64,000 nucleotides of DNA, taken from NCBI GenBank assembly GCA_905250075.1, contig CAJNOP010000087.1, forward strand, positions 597,628 through 661,627. The letters run 5' to 3'. Position 1 is the first letter of the stretch. Every line of letters begins with the position of its first letter. Positions 14,909-25,197 of the stretch are shown here, piece after piece. The DNA comes from Rotaria sp. Silwood1 (taxonomy: Eukaryota > Rotifera > Eurotatoria > Philodinida > Philodinidae). The position numbers and the translations under genes are program-made. The notes beneath the pieces were generated by a model that did not search any database, was not told the origin of the DNA, and saw only the letters and a program-made list of their open reading frames with translations.

Positions 14909-16069
14909 ATGGCTCGTACTTTACATACTTCGAACATTTACTTTAACCCAAAAGTTCTTTCATTTGAAATGCCATCAACTACTGCTGCCGTTCTTGAATT
15001 TCATCAAAAACTTCCATGCTATGCTCCAACTCGCCTCGTGGAAGCTCCACTTGCCGCTAAACGTCTAGGAGTTCGTCATATTTGGGTAAAAGATGAGTCA
15101 AGTCGGTTCGGATTACCAGCTTACAAAATTCTCGGAGCATCCTGGGCCACATATCGCGAGTTGGAAACTCGTTTCGGTCCTTTTCAGCCATGGTCTAGTC
15201 TCGATGAATTGAAAGAGCAATTAAAGGATTTGGATATCACTCTAGTCACCGCTACTGACGGAAATCATGGTCGAGCTGTCGCGTGCATGGCTCGATGGCT
15301 CGGATTCAAGGCACATGTGTTTGTTCCAGATGATATGGTACATGCTCGGAGAGAAGCGATTAAGAGCGAAGGAGCACATATCGAAATCGTCCATGGAACG
15401 TATGATGATGCTGTAGCTAAATTAGCTCAAATTTCGGGAGACAAGTATCTAGTCATCAGCGATACAGCATGGGAAGGCTACGAGCGAGTGCCTACTTGGA
15501 TTGTCGAAGGATATGGAACGATATTTCAAGAAGTCGATGAACAACTTAGAATACTCGGAGCAGAACAGCCACATTTGGTAGCGGTACAAATGGGTGTCGG
15601 TTCTCTTGCTGCCTCTGTTATTCGTCACTATCGTTCGCCTAACCGTACAACACACATTGTCGGCGTGGAGCCAACACATGCTGCGTGTGTACTACGTTCA
15701 TTAGAAGCAGGTGAACTTAAAGAAGTTCCAGGTCCACATACATCAATAATGGCTGGTCTCAATTGTGGAAAGCCATCTCCCCTTGCCTGGCCTCTTCTGC
15801 GCAATGGTCTGAGTGGATCAGTGGCCATTGAAGATAGTTTCGCAGAAGAAGCCATGCGTCTACTCGCTCAAGATGAAGTAATATCGGGAGAGTCTGGAGC
15901 GGCAGGCCTAGCTGGCCTTCTGGCTGTACTGACCGAGAAGAATGAGACAGATATGATACCTCAAAAATTCGGCATCGATCACAATAGTAGCGTTTTGATC
16001 ATATCAACCGAAGGTGCAACGGATCCACAAGCGTATCTTCGAATTGTTGGTCGTATACCTAAGACATGA
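14909..16069 (+). CDS. Diaminopropionate ammonia-lyase-like PLP enzyme, intronless
   Basis: Fold-type II PLP enzyme of 386 aa, matching diaminopropionate ammonia-lyase, which splits 2,3-diaminopropionate into pyruvate and ammonia. The PLP lysine is K73 in SSRFGLPAYKILGAS, the family's SRFGLxAFK signature. ATDGNHG (D117) and SDTAWEGY (D185) are the two aspartate motifs credited with acid/base roles in the Salmonella enzyme. QMGVGSLAAS (about 227-236) is the phosphate-binding glycine loop, and SGESGAAGLAGLL lies near the C-terminus. Length is close to bacterial forms (about 400 aa). Unlike almost every neighbour it has no introns, and its base composition is visibly richer in G and C. Animals generally lack this enzyme, so acquisition from bacteria or fungi is likely, though that is inference. 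The start is the first ATG before the conserved N-terminus. Related threonine dehydratase-like enzymes are the main alternative. Confidence 0.85.
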   Translation: MARTLHTSNIYFNPKVLSFEMPSTTAAVLEFHQKLPCYAPTRLVEAPLAAKRLGVRHIWVKDESSRFGLPAYKILGASWATYRELETRFGPFQPWSSLDELKEQLKDLDITLVTATDGNHGRAVACMARWLGFKAHVFVPDDMVHARREAIKSEGAHIEIVHGTYDDAVAKLAQISGDKYLVISDTAWEGYERVPTWIVEGYGTIFQEVDEQLRILGAEQPHLVAVQMGVGSLAASVIRHYRSPNRTTHIVGVEPTHAACVLRSLEAGELKEVPGPHTSIMAGLNCGKPSPLAWPLLRNGLSGSVAIEDSFAEEAMRLLAQDEVISGESGAAGLAGLLAVLTEKNETDMIPQKFGIDHNSSVLIISTEGATDPQAYLRIVGRIPKT

Positions 16070-16759
16070 TATTCAATGATTTGTTGAAGAGTTTTTTATT
16101 TGTAGACTTTTCTTTTTTGTCAGTCGATATAGCCTTTTCTTTTTCATCTTATCAAAAAATGATCTATGAAATCAACAATTTTTTTCACACAGAAAAGTAA
16201 CGATGTAGATAACATCAGTAATATACCAGTGGGAATATCGAAGCCAACATTATAACTATTTTGCGATAGAAGTCAATTCTCAAGCCAGTTTCAACACATT
16301 TGAACTAACCACATTGTGAGAAACATACTTAAGAAAACGATAATGGCGTTGAAACTGTCAAAATTTCTGATCATGGTTTGAGCCACCTTTTTCTAGCTTC
16401 TAACCAGTTCCTTCAGAGAAAACGAATGTCGAGTTTCAGTTCTTTTGAAAACAAGTGTAAACCTTTTCTTTTCCAATGTGTTAGAACTGAAGAAACAAGT
16501 ACCATGCCTAGAATTGATATCGAACTGTCACATGAATAAATAAGAGCTTGTAGATTTTTGAAATAGATACTTCTAAGGTAGACCGTTCTGGGAAAGTGAA
16601 AATTAGTATTCTCTTTTCCTGCACCGATACCCACAGTCATCCATACCCACATCGACACCAACATGCACTCACATCTCACCCAAATAGTACAAAGCTCAAA
16701 TATACTTATAATTTAGATGATGTATTAAATTTCATGATTGCAGTACTATTCAAAAATTT
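16070..16759. other. Intergenic between convergent genes
   Basis: 690 bp between the 3' ends of the PLP lyase (plus) and the HGT-domain gene (minus). It contains a degenerate CCCACA-type tract at about 16621-16682, listed separately. No gene is seen. Confidence 0.6.
16621..16682. repeat. Degenerate CCCACA-type tract
   Basis: C-rich, CA-rich run with repeated CCCACA/CACCC/CATCC units, related to the stronger telomere-like tracts elsewhere in the window. I see no matching G-rich arm beside it. Confidence 0.4.
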
Positions 16760-17644
16760 TTACAGTATTCCAGATTTTGCCTTCATTCGTACGAGTAACC
16801 CATAGGCAACAATCGAAGATCGAATATCGGTAAAGTATTCAATTTTTTCGTTCGGTATATAGGGGCAAATACGTATCGATCGAGCTCCCACTGTTTCGCC
16901 TTGTACTTGGAATGAACCTGGTTGTTGACGACATTGGAGTACCATCTGTACTTCGTAATTAGTACGATCTACGTGCGAATAAAATGAATTCTTTGAGCTG
17001 TAAACAGATAAACTTGAATAGACAATTGTTGGCGATGTGAAAATAAATTTTTGATTGGGAATATGTCCTTCTCGTATACCTAATATTGTGCCATCGATTA
17101 ATTTATCACCAGGTAAATAGAAATGACGATGTGTAAGAATTGAACGTGCTGCTATTTTCGTTGTACCATGAAATGTTACAATCCATTTATTCCAAATATT
17201 ATGTTCTTCTTTAAACATAGGATCAACATGAAGACCAAGACGAGTCCAACCGCGTGGTATAACATAATGACTACCAACAGCTAAGAGAAGATTTTCCCAT
17301 GTAGATGGATAACAATCCGTACAAAAACATCGATTATGTGTCTCGTCAAATAAGGATTTAGGCCAGTTTAATGAATCAACAAATTCTTTAGCGAGTTTCA
17401 TTAAGGAACATTCTGATGGCTGTAATGATTGAATCATTGTATCTTTAGTGGTCGATAAGAAAGCGGGCATTTTATCGATCAAATGAGATAGTTCCTCCCT
17501 TCTTGTAAGCGATACACGACGGTTAGGTCGTGATTGCTCGCTCGATTTTTGTTGCGTATCCTGTACCTCATAATCTTTATTCTCATTCTGAACAATATCA
17601 TCATTGGCATAATTTATATTATCAACCAATGAATTTTGATTCAC
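16760..17644 (-). CDS. HGT-motif domain protein resembling the C-terminal domain of NEURL4-type proteins; start uncertain
   Basis: A 294-codon minus-strand frame. Residues 106-111 form CFCTDC. Next come YVIPRGWTRLGLHVDP (127-142), WIVTFHGTTKIAARSIL (154-170) with an HGT motif, LPGD, IFTSPTIVYSS (201-211), VQMVLQCRQQPGSF, and IEYFTDIRSSIVAYGLLVRM at the end. I recall this string of motifs from the C-terminal region of NEURL4 and from invertebrate stand-alone proteins. The HGT plus the beta-strand pattern suggests an ADP-ribosyltransferase-like fold; that link is inference. The first ~55 residues are acidic and disordered. The frame has no upstream ATG: at 17644 it opens with GTG and it runs back only to a stop near 17683. 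Translation therefore begins either at Met59 (ATG at 17470-17468) or in an upstream exon I could not place. The domain itself looks intact. Confidence 0.6.
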   Translation of the reverse strand: MNQNSLVDNINYANDDIVQNENKDYEVQDTQQKSSEQSRPNRRVSLTRREELSHLIDKMPAFLSTTKDTMIQSLQPSECSLMKLAKEFVDSLNWPKSLFDETHNRCFCTDCYPSTWENLLLAVGSHYVIPRGWTRLGLHVDPMFKEEHNIWNKWIVTFHGTTKIAARSILTHRHFYLPGDKLIDGTILGIREGHIPNQKFIFTSPTIVYSSLSVYSSKNSFYSHVDRTNYEVQMVLQCRQQPGSFQVQGETVGARSIRICPYIPNEKIEYFTDIRSSIVAYGLLVRMKAKSGIL

Positions 17645-19610
17645 ACCAGTGTTTTGTATTGCCGAAGAAACATCGAAACATCATGAATTATGAATAAAAA
17701 ACTAATTATTATGAAATCATTAATTAGAATTGTACGGAAGTTCGTGTAGACTTTTTTTATTCTACAAATATACATATAGAAAGATAGATAGAAATGATGT
17801 TCTTCGAGTTCTAGCATCAATATTATCCCTATTTTTAAAGGAACAATCTCTAAATCAGATATATCACTGCTCATTAACGGAAATCTTTTTTTTGTACCTT
17901 TGTTAAGAAACAATCTAACAGCATTCATCATTATTTATTATATATATATAGAGTGACGCTCAAAATTATTCATAAACCCAACAAATATCAACGGTTGTTG
18001 ACAAAATAGAACTGAGTACCGATGCTCTCTGCACTGGAACTTGCAGCCTTATAGAGCATACCTTGATGGCTTAAGGCTCAAAATAGTAAAATTGTATAGT
18101 TTTGATTTAGCTGAAAATTACTTATACAACTATCGCAAGAAGCAAAATGATCTCACCATCGAGTATTTTGCAAATACATCAACATGAGTAAATCATATAG
18201 ACTTAAATTGGTTTTTAAAGATACGGCATGAAATTCTCTACAAGATTGGCTAATCAAAAATATATACTTTATTAATAAAAAATGTTTTCCTATAAATAAA
18301 CATTGTTTCTTCCGTCGCTGCATACGTACATGTTCTTCGAGAATGAATTCAATGAGAACGCATTTTCCTTCAGAATAAACTGGTTCAAGTGCGTTCTGCT
18401 ATTTTGTAGAACGAGTTCAGACGCGTTTTTTCTCTGAACATATTCGAATCTACTTTTTAAGAACGAGATTGCGACCATATTTTTTTTCATCAGCATCTTT
18501 TCATTGCTAGTCGCAATTCAGTTCTACTGAAACGACGTATAAATTGAAATTCGAAATGTAACTTGTGAAAGATTTAGTTATTCTTTTTGAGAATTGACTT
18601 TTCTATCAAAAAAGATCCCTTAAATATGCAGCTGTTTAAGATCATATATAAAAGAATACTTGACATGGCGAGTCTCTAAGCAGCTCTATAGAACAAAGTG
18701 ACGAAAGACGTTTCATGTGAGCACTTTTTGTATTCAGATGATAAAATATCGAATCAGTATATGTGACTTGCTATGGCTCTAAGTGTTGAAAAATAAATTC
18801 ATATGCAATTAAATATAGTCGAATAACAATATGTACACTCTCTTTAATTTCAAACAGCTGCTTCAGATTAAGTTTTGTAATGTTTCTTAAACGCATAGCA
18901 GAAATATTATTTTTCAATGGGTCTGTGAAAACAAGCAACTTAACATCGTCAAGTTGTTGATCTTCTTTTCATTGAAAATAAAACTAAGAATCTTATGAAC
19001 TCCAGTATGCGAAATAATGCGATATGAACATCGAATGCTCACATGTATTATGTGGTTCTTCTGTGTTACGTGAATGTGTTTCTATAATTAAACCTTATTA
19101 AATCTTACTTTCAATGGCGGTTTGAATGAACATCTGGCATCTCATGAATTTTCAACTACATGGATGCAAGATAGATACAATAATTACATATTACATTTTT
19201 CTACTTGATGGCAATACTTTTTTATGTCCTATCTAAAAGCTATTAGGATGACCAATTTTATTTTTCATAAAAATACGAAATAGAAAATATCTTGACTAGG
19301 ATTCTTTTGTTAAATACTCGATTTAACAACATAAAGAAAACAGAGAAAAATAGGGACGAACTTTAGCTTATTATTTTTAGATATCCATTAATAACTGCGA
19401 TTATCATAATGTATTGAGTGCATGTTTTAAAAGTTCATCTGCAGCGATTGCTATGAAGTTATAAAATGAGCACTGTGATATAAATTTTGCGTCCACCATT
19501 TCAAAGTTGCCTTTACATAAATACTTATTTGTTTATTCAATATTTTCGGTAGTAAAGACATGTCTTAAAGATCAATAATCTGGATACATTTTTACTTCGG
19601 TTTCATAGGT

Positions 19611-19661
19611 GAATGTGGGTGTGTGAGTCTTCTTTTAGTCCACACATCCACACCCACACCC
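19611..19661. repeat. Telomere-like foldback: TGTGGG arm then CCCACA arm
   Basis: A short G-rich arm (GAATGTGGGTGTGTGAG) is followed after a loop of about 12 bases by a C-rich arm (CACACATCCACACCCACACCC). The order is G-rich then C-rich, as in the other such loci. Confidence 0.6.
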
Positions 19662-19987
19662 TAATTTTTCTGTTAAATTTTTTTTTTTTTAAATAACCTT
19701 TCTCATAAAAATCTTTTTTCTTGAAATAACGAACTCGAAATTCGGAAAAAAATCGATTTCAGATTCTGATTCTCCAGCCTTAATCATTTTGGTCACACTT
19801 TGTAAAAATTACTATTTTCAGAAAAAATTTTTTCCATGACGAAAAAATGAAACTCAGAACTTTGAGAAACCGATCACAGATTCGGTTTCCTCGATCTCGA
19901 TTATTTTTGGTCAAATTTTGTAGAAACGTATAATTTGTAAGAAGCTGTCTTTAATTCGATGGAATTGGAAAAGTTCTACTAACGTGA

Positions 19988-20077
19988 AGGGGGCACTTGT
20001 TGCGTTCTCTGTTCTTGGGAACGCGGATCGCCATGGCGTTCCCGTTTCTAGGAACGGAACGCAAAAGTGACACCCCT
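19988..20077. repeat. Hairpin/foldback element, about 90 bp
   Basis: Near-palindrome: GGGGGCACTTGTTGCGTTC...GGGAACGC, then an 11-bp centre, then GCGTTCCC...GAACGCAAAAGTGACACCCC. It is clearly richer in G and C than its surroundings. No coding frame. Confidence 0.65.
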
Positions 20078-20214
20078 AGTGACAAGCTACTCAATTTAAT
20101 TTGCCATCACGCCGAAGTAAGCAAACAAAACAGAATACGACCACCATGACTAGTCCAAAGTGTTCACTACGCCTGCCTGATCTAGTCTAAAATGTCTCGC
20201 GACCTTCGCCATGA

Positions 20215-20406
20215 CTAGTCAAATTTTGAACACATCATCGTATTGTTCCTACACGTGCCTGAGTAAAGTCCGCCAAATCCGAACGGAATTTTCTTTTTCT
20301 GGCTTTCTTGAACAGGTGAAGGTACAGCTTCTTGTTTAACATGGTCAACGATTGAATTGCGACGTCTCTTGTTGTCGTTATCCATTAGTTCTGCAATCGA
20401 AAACAA
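20215..20406 (-). CDS. Possible small ORF or exon, unknown
   Basis: A 63-codon frame beginning MFSIAELMDNDNKRRRNSIV and ending near FGGLYSGTCRNNTMMCSKFD. Composition is protein-like: a basic RRR patch, then QESQKKK. An AG at the end of CGATTGCAG precedes a second ATG, so it could also be an internal exon starting near 20392. The opening FSIAELM loosely recalls an eh1-type repressor motif, but no homeodomain or other partner lies nearby. I do not recognise it and cannot exclude a chance frame. Confidence 0.2.
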   Translation of the reverse strand: MFSIAELMDNDNKRRRNSIVDHVKQEAVPSPVQESQKKKIPFGFGGLYSGTCRNNTMMCSKFD

Positions 20407-20504
20407 TATGCATTACATAGACTTTCTCTTTGTTAGGAGTGCCGAAGAGGACTGTGAATGTGGAGGTGAGTTTCGGTTGGTGTGCAGATATTTATGTAAG
20501 AATT

Positions 20505-20567
20505 TGGATGTGGGTGTGGGTGGATGTGGATGATGGAAAATCCGTACTCGTCCCATATCCACTCCCT
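20505..20567. repeat. Telomere-like foldback
   Basis: A GGATGTGGGTGTGGGTGGAT run is followed after about 25 bases by CCCATATCCACTCCC. G-rich arm first, C-rich arm second. Confidence 0.6.
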
Positions 20568-20569
20568 TT

Positions 20570-20665
20570 AGGGAAAATTCCATAGAATCCTGGAGAATCT
20601 AGAGGATGCTTGGGAATTCTGAAGAACTACCGAAATCCTAAAGAACCATAGGGGACTCTTAAAGC
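20570..20665. repeat. Degenerate short-unit repeat (GGAATTC/GAATCC-like)
   Basis: Loose repeats of units resembling AGAATCCTGG, GGGAATTCTG and GAAATCCTA about every 10-13 bases. A similar stretch occurs at 47135-47240. Too diverged to set a period by eye. Confidence 0.35.
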
Positions 20666-21302
20666 TCAGAGGAATTCGATGTTTAAGTAGTTCGTGATTT
20701 TTCTCTTGGATAGAATAAAACAGGAGTTGTTACCGATAGAAACTTCATAATCCGTATGAATTTTACATGTTATGCTTTCGTAAAATTGAAGTAACAGATT
20801 GTTGCTTCCGAGAACTACGGACATCAGCCCGTCAGATTCTATACAAGCAGCTAGAGAAACTATTTCGAATATTCAATGAAGCAAAGTTTTGAATGAACTT
20901 CTACCTATGGTTTTTTTCTTCGAAATCAGTGCGTGTGTGGGCCATATAGGTCTGTTGATGACGTTTCGAGTACTCCATCCAATCTTAGAAATTCTTCTAA
21001 CAAAGTGTTCATCAAAGTCAAATAATGAAAACCAGCCATACCGAGTCAATTCTACCGATGGTTTCTTCCAAATTACTCGAGTATTGTGTAAGTAAGAAGA
21101 GCGCATTGTTTGTCAACTATTTTTTTCTAGCTTTCACATTATGGCAACATTTTGATCCCTTTTCACCTTCTTTTTCTTTCATTTTGAATTCTTTTCATCT
21201 AAACACTCTTTGTTAAAGGAATTCACATAGCAGCAGTAAAAAATAAAAGGTAAACAACAGAAGACGATTTCTTCTAAATAAGAAAAAGAATCATATTTGC
21301 GA

Positions 21303-21508
21303 CTGTGGGTGTGCGTGGATGGGGTGTGTGGGTGAGTGCGGGCATGGGTGGATGTCTGGATGTGCAAGTGCGGATGCTCAGTGTAGGTGTGCCTATGCAT
21401 GACGACTCGTATGCATTTTCATATGTTGAAGTTGCCCCCACATGTACAACCACATTCGCATCGATACCCATACCCACACCTCCCCCCCCCCACACCCACA
21501 CCCACATC
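21303..21508. repeat. Long telomere-like foldback, TGTGGG arm then CCCACA arm
   Basis: The G-rich arm at 21303-21395 is dominated by GTGGGTG/GGATG/GTGCGG units. The C-rich arm at 21433-21508 holds CCCACA, CCATACCCACACC, a C10 run and CACCCACACCCAC. The loop includes ATGCATGACGACTCGTATGCAT. It produces spurious open frames on both strands. Confidence 0.75.
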
Positions 21509-23621
21509 ATTGATCCTTTTTTTCATCATTCAAGCTTGCGAAAGATGATGGATAAAAATAAAATAAGAATCGTATATGATGGAGAGAGATATGAAACATG
21601 TGTACGTGTTATCAGATATTTTGTCTGTCAACCTTCATACAAACCAGTGTGCTCTCCCTCTTTGCATTCGCTCAAGCACACAGTTTTGCCTTTTTTCTAG
21701 TTTGAAACAACGTTTCTCAGGTATGTGCGCAATCATAGGGTATATATAACAAAAATAATAAATGATGAAGGCTACAGTGAGAGATACTCATTCGCAAGCA
21801 AACAAGTCAGCTAGTGCATTATGTTTAATTTCATAATTTTACATGTGCTGAATCAAAATTCTTATTTTTTGTAACATGTGTGATGCTCTAGTATTAGAGG
21901 TAAAGCGTCGATTTCGACCTAAAGTTGATCCCGAGATATTGGTAAGAATAGCCATTATGGAAGAATTAATTTCGAATACTTTTCTATACACTATCTAACA
22001 TTTATTCTTCAACAATAACTTTCTGAAAGAATTCATATATTTTATCGAAGTAATATCGGTCAACGGAACTGTAATCTCAGAAGAAATAGCTGAGTAAGTT
22101 ATAGCTTCTTCACATAATAGTGTCGAATGTAGTTCAGATTAACTGAATAACAAATAACTATCAATTAATTGATCACATTATACTCAAACTTGCATTCATA
22201 GTTAATTTTTCATTTTATAGACATACATATCATCTTTTATGAACACCCAAAAAAAGTTATTGAGAGAAATTAAACATTACATTTTGTTAACACTTCACAT
22301 TGTTGAAAATTTATTCATTTGATACTTAGTTTAATAACTAATAAAATAGATCTATAGAATACTATCCTCTGAATTGAACGAACTTTGAGTATATAATCAT
22401 AGAAAAACCTATCGGGCGTAAACATGGTAAATGTAAATAAGGTCCTCAGTCTAAGTAAGGGGCAAATAATTACTTCGTCGTACTGAGTTTTTAAATTCCC
22501 ACTCTCATTTGTGTATTAATCAAATATAAATTATACTGGCAAAAATAATCTCGAAATAGAGCAAATCATTCCAATCCTCTAAGAATAAGTATTCAATGAA
22601 GAAGTAGGAGAAGCTTGTGACGTCAGAGCAGACATTATCTCGGTTCAAGGCAGAGCACAGATGGCGCTTTACAAAAGCTGAAGATTATAATTCTAGCTAT
22701 GGAAAAGTTGAGCAAAGTGTTGGATGAAGCTCGTCGAGTTCCATTTGGAATAAGGATGAGTTTTCAAACTAGATCGTGACTAAATCCGTGGCGGAATTAC
22801 TTTGAGAGTACGTGAATCTCATAAAGAAAAATTGATTTTTAAGACAATCAGTTAAAGCTATGGCAAACCTAATTAAACCAGTCGATAGAGCTCATTTAGT
22901 TCTACTCGAAGCAATAACCGGAGTTTTGAAAGAAGTTCTTTGGCGAGTTTGAGGTAGAAAAACTTGAGTCTAATGATAAATTTACCAAAATCTCGGTTCA
23001 GAGTTTTTCAAAATTCGAACCGAAAAAGAAATTTTTATAAATGTTAAAGCTCTACTGGATATTGATCGATTTCCATAGATTTCCAGGATTTCAGAAATTG
23101 AGTCGAAACAGCACTTTCCAAAAATCCCAAGAATTTCATGTCATGTCTTCTAATATCGGAAGTTATCTTGTTCCATGATGCTGAACATGTTCGGAACTGA
23201 TTGAGCAAGCCAAACTAGCACTGAGCTAATCCTATTAATTTCGTACCGGAATTATTTATCTGTCCTATAAGGAATTCAAGTTATATTTCATCTAATTTAT
23301 TTGCAATACAGAGAACTTATTCAATTAGTTTGAAAGTAATTATAAAGCAAGATTCATAAGAAAACACAAAATAACATATGAGATAAAGAAGATATGAACA
23401 AAATTATTGTTAGGAGTGTTGAGTCATATACAAATCTTTGTTTTGAGTATCTTGAGATAGATATTTGTGCTTTTCCTGTTCTGCTTACGAATAACTTTAT
23501 TCAAATGTTTCGATACTCATCAGATTAACTTCTTCAGTGTAAGGTTTACAACAGCAACAGTTATAACTATATATGAGGCTTCTTTTATATAAATTGCAGA
23601 CTTTCAACGTGATGACGTTAC

Positions 23622-23779
23622 GATCCTAAAAGCATCATGTTCTCTTTTTCTTTTCTCTCTCTAATACTGGTACAGAATAAATATAATAAATTGGATAGGA
23701 TGACAACTATCAGTTATCCTTGTTTTTCGTACCAGTATTAGAAACAGAAGAAAAAAAAGAGCATTAGCCTTTTAGGATC
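23622..23779. repeat. Foldback element, arms about 51 bp
   Basis: The left arm (23622-23673) runs GATCCTAAAAGC...TAATACTGGTAC. The right arm (23729-23779) is its inverse: GTACCAGTATTA...GCCTTTTAGGATC. The loop is about 55 bp. No clear target duplication and no coding frame. Confidence 0.7.
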
Positions 23780-24635
23780 ATAAGATCATTGCTTTTAAGT
23801 TGTGCAATAAAAAAAAAAACAAAGAACCATATCTGTTGTTGTAATGTTGACGCAAAGAAGGTTATTTAATGATTATCGAAACGTCTGAATAAAATTATTT
23901 GTCAATAAAACAGTATTAGAAGATTAGCTTAGCAGAATAAAGATTAGAGAACGCACAAAAAAAAAATAAAAGAAATTTATTCTTTTAAAATAAATAGTAT
24001 CACTGAATACTATAGGTGTACAACGTCAAAATCTATACGTGAATAGTAAAGCTATTCATGTGAATACTATATTAATTCCAATATCACTTACTAGCTGATT
24101 TCGGGTATGAAAAGTATTCATATCGGAGTATCGTAAACAAAGTTCTAAATAACGTTGGTAAGATTCTACGATTATGTTTAATAATGTTGTAATAATTGTA
24201 AGATAATCTTTCAATGCACAAGTTTGATTAATTTATTTGTTACTTCTCCAAAATTACGTGTATAGGAATCAACGTGATCTTTCATAAATGAAAATGTTTT
24301 TTTGTTTTGTCGCTTATGGAACTCTTAAGTTAAGGGCCGTCAGATGCATTTACAGTATTTTGTTCTGTTTCCGACTTTGAACAAATGTACGGTTCATTCA
24401 GAAAATTTCACGCAGAACCAATGAAATGAAAATAAAATAAAAAACTACATAGAAAAATAGAAACAGAAGCGATGAAACACATACAGCACTATTTTTCTTC
24501 TAATTTCAGAACATTATCAGTAATTTTTTAAGAAGTTTTTTTTCAGTTGTTCATTAACTATATTCAGCTAAAGTATTTAGTGCATACAGATATGTCAGGG
24601 TAGGTAGAAAAACTAGGTTGAAAAAATTTTGAATT

Positions 24636-25197
24636 ATGAGTGAATGTACTTGTAGTAGTCCGGAAGAAGCCATTGCAAAACTAGCTCAGCAAGGTGGGAA
24701 AGTCGATGAAGATACAATCGCACAGCTTTACGATCAATTGAAACCAATCGAGCCCTCATTTTTGTGCAAAGATAGTGGTGAATGGGAAGGTGGTGTCTTC
24801 GATACTGGTCACTCTGGTATTGCAGTAGTGAAGAACATTAATTGGGCAGGCAAAACATTTAAGTCAGAAAATGATGTGGATTCAGCAATGGTATATGACA
24901 AGGATGGCAACCGTGTTTGGTGTGAACAATATGGTCATGGTCGAGTAAGTTTTCTTTGCATTAACTCAAAATGATTTTCTATCACTAGTCGAATTCTATA
25001 ACTAGCTGCGTGAAGTTAAATTTCGTGGTAAGGTATCAACCGCAATGATATGCGATACGATCCCTATCATCGACCATTTTCGATACGTCAACGACAATAT
25101 GGTGGCAGGAGTCATGGATAACAAGTTGGATTATGGAAAAGAAGATAGTACATTGTACTTTTTCCTCACACGCGGTGTCAATATGTCGAAAAAATAA
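24636..25197 (+). CDS. GXWXG/DUF4334 protein
   Basis: Two exons, 24636-24944 and 25006-25197, join in phase over a 61-bp intron (GTAAGT...AACTAG) to give 166 aa. The first carries PIEPSFLCKDSGEWEGGVFD with TGHSG, the GXWXG domain signature, and INWAGKTFKSENDVDSAMVY. The second carries LREVKFRGKVSTAMICD, PIIDHFRYVND and GVMDNK, the DUF4334 signature, then YFFLTRG near the end. In bacteria and fungi these two domains form one small protein of this size with no established reaction. The family is mostly microbial, so transfer followed by intron gain is possible (inference). The start is the first ATG and gives the expected length; the gene looks intact. It stands alone, about 7 kb from the nearest gene on the left. 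Confidence 0.85.

Larger units (their letters stand above)
17645..20214. other. Gene-poor stretch
   Basis: 2.5 kb with no supportable gene. A TATATA run at 17940-17950 is followed by sequence reminiscent of Tc1/mariner ends (GACGCTCAAAATTATTC). It also holds a small telomere-like foldback (19611-19661) and a GC-richer hairpin element (19988-20077), both listed separately. Confidence 0.55.
20407..24635. other. Gene-poor stretch
   Basis: 4.2 kb without a supportable gene. It contains telomere-like foldbacks at 20505-20567 and 21303-21508, a degenerate GGAATTC/GGATTC-type minisatellite at 20570-20665, and a foldback element at 23622-23779. The longer open frames at 21179-21700 merely translate the telomere-like tract. 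Confidence 0.55.

Noticed and set aside
17641..17931. 96-codon minus-strand frame upstream of the HGT-domain gene as its first exon
   Set aside because: I could not find a donor/acceptor pair that joins it in phase without crossing a stop.
21179..21700. Open frames on both strands rich in His/Thr/Pro or Gly/Val
   Set aside because: They are translations of the TGTGGG/CCCACA tract, not genes.
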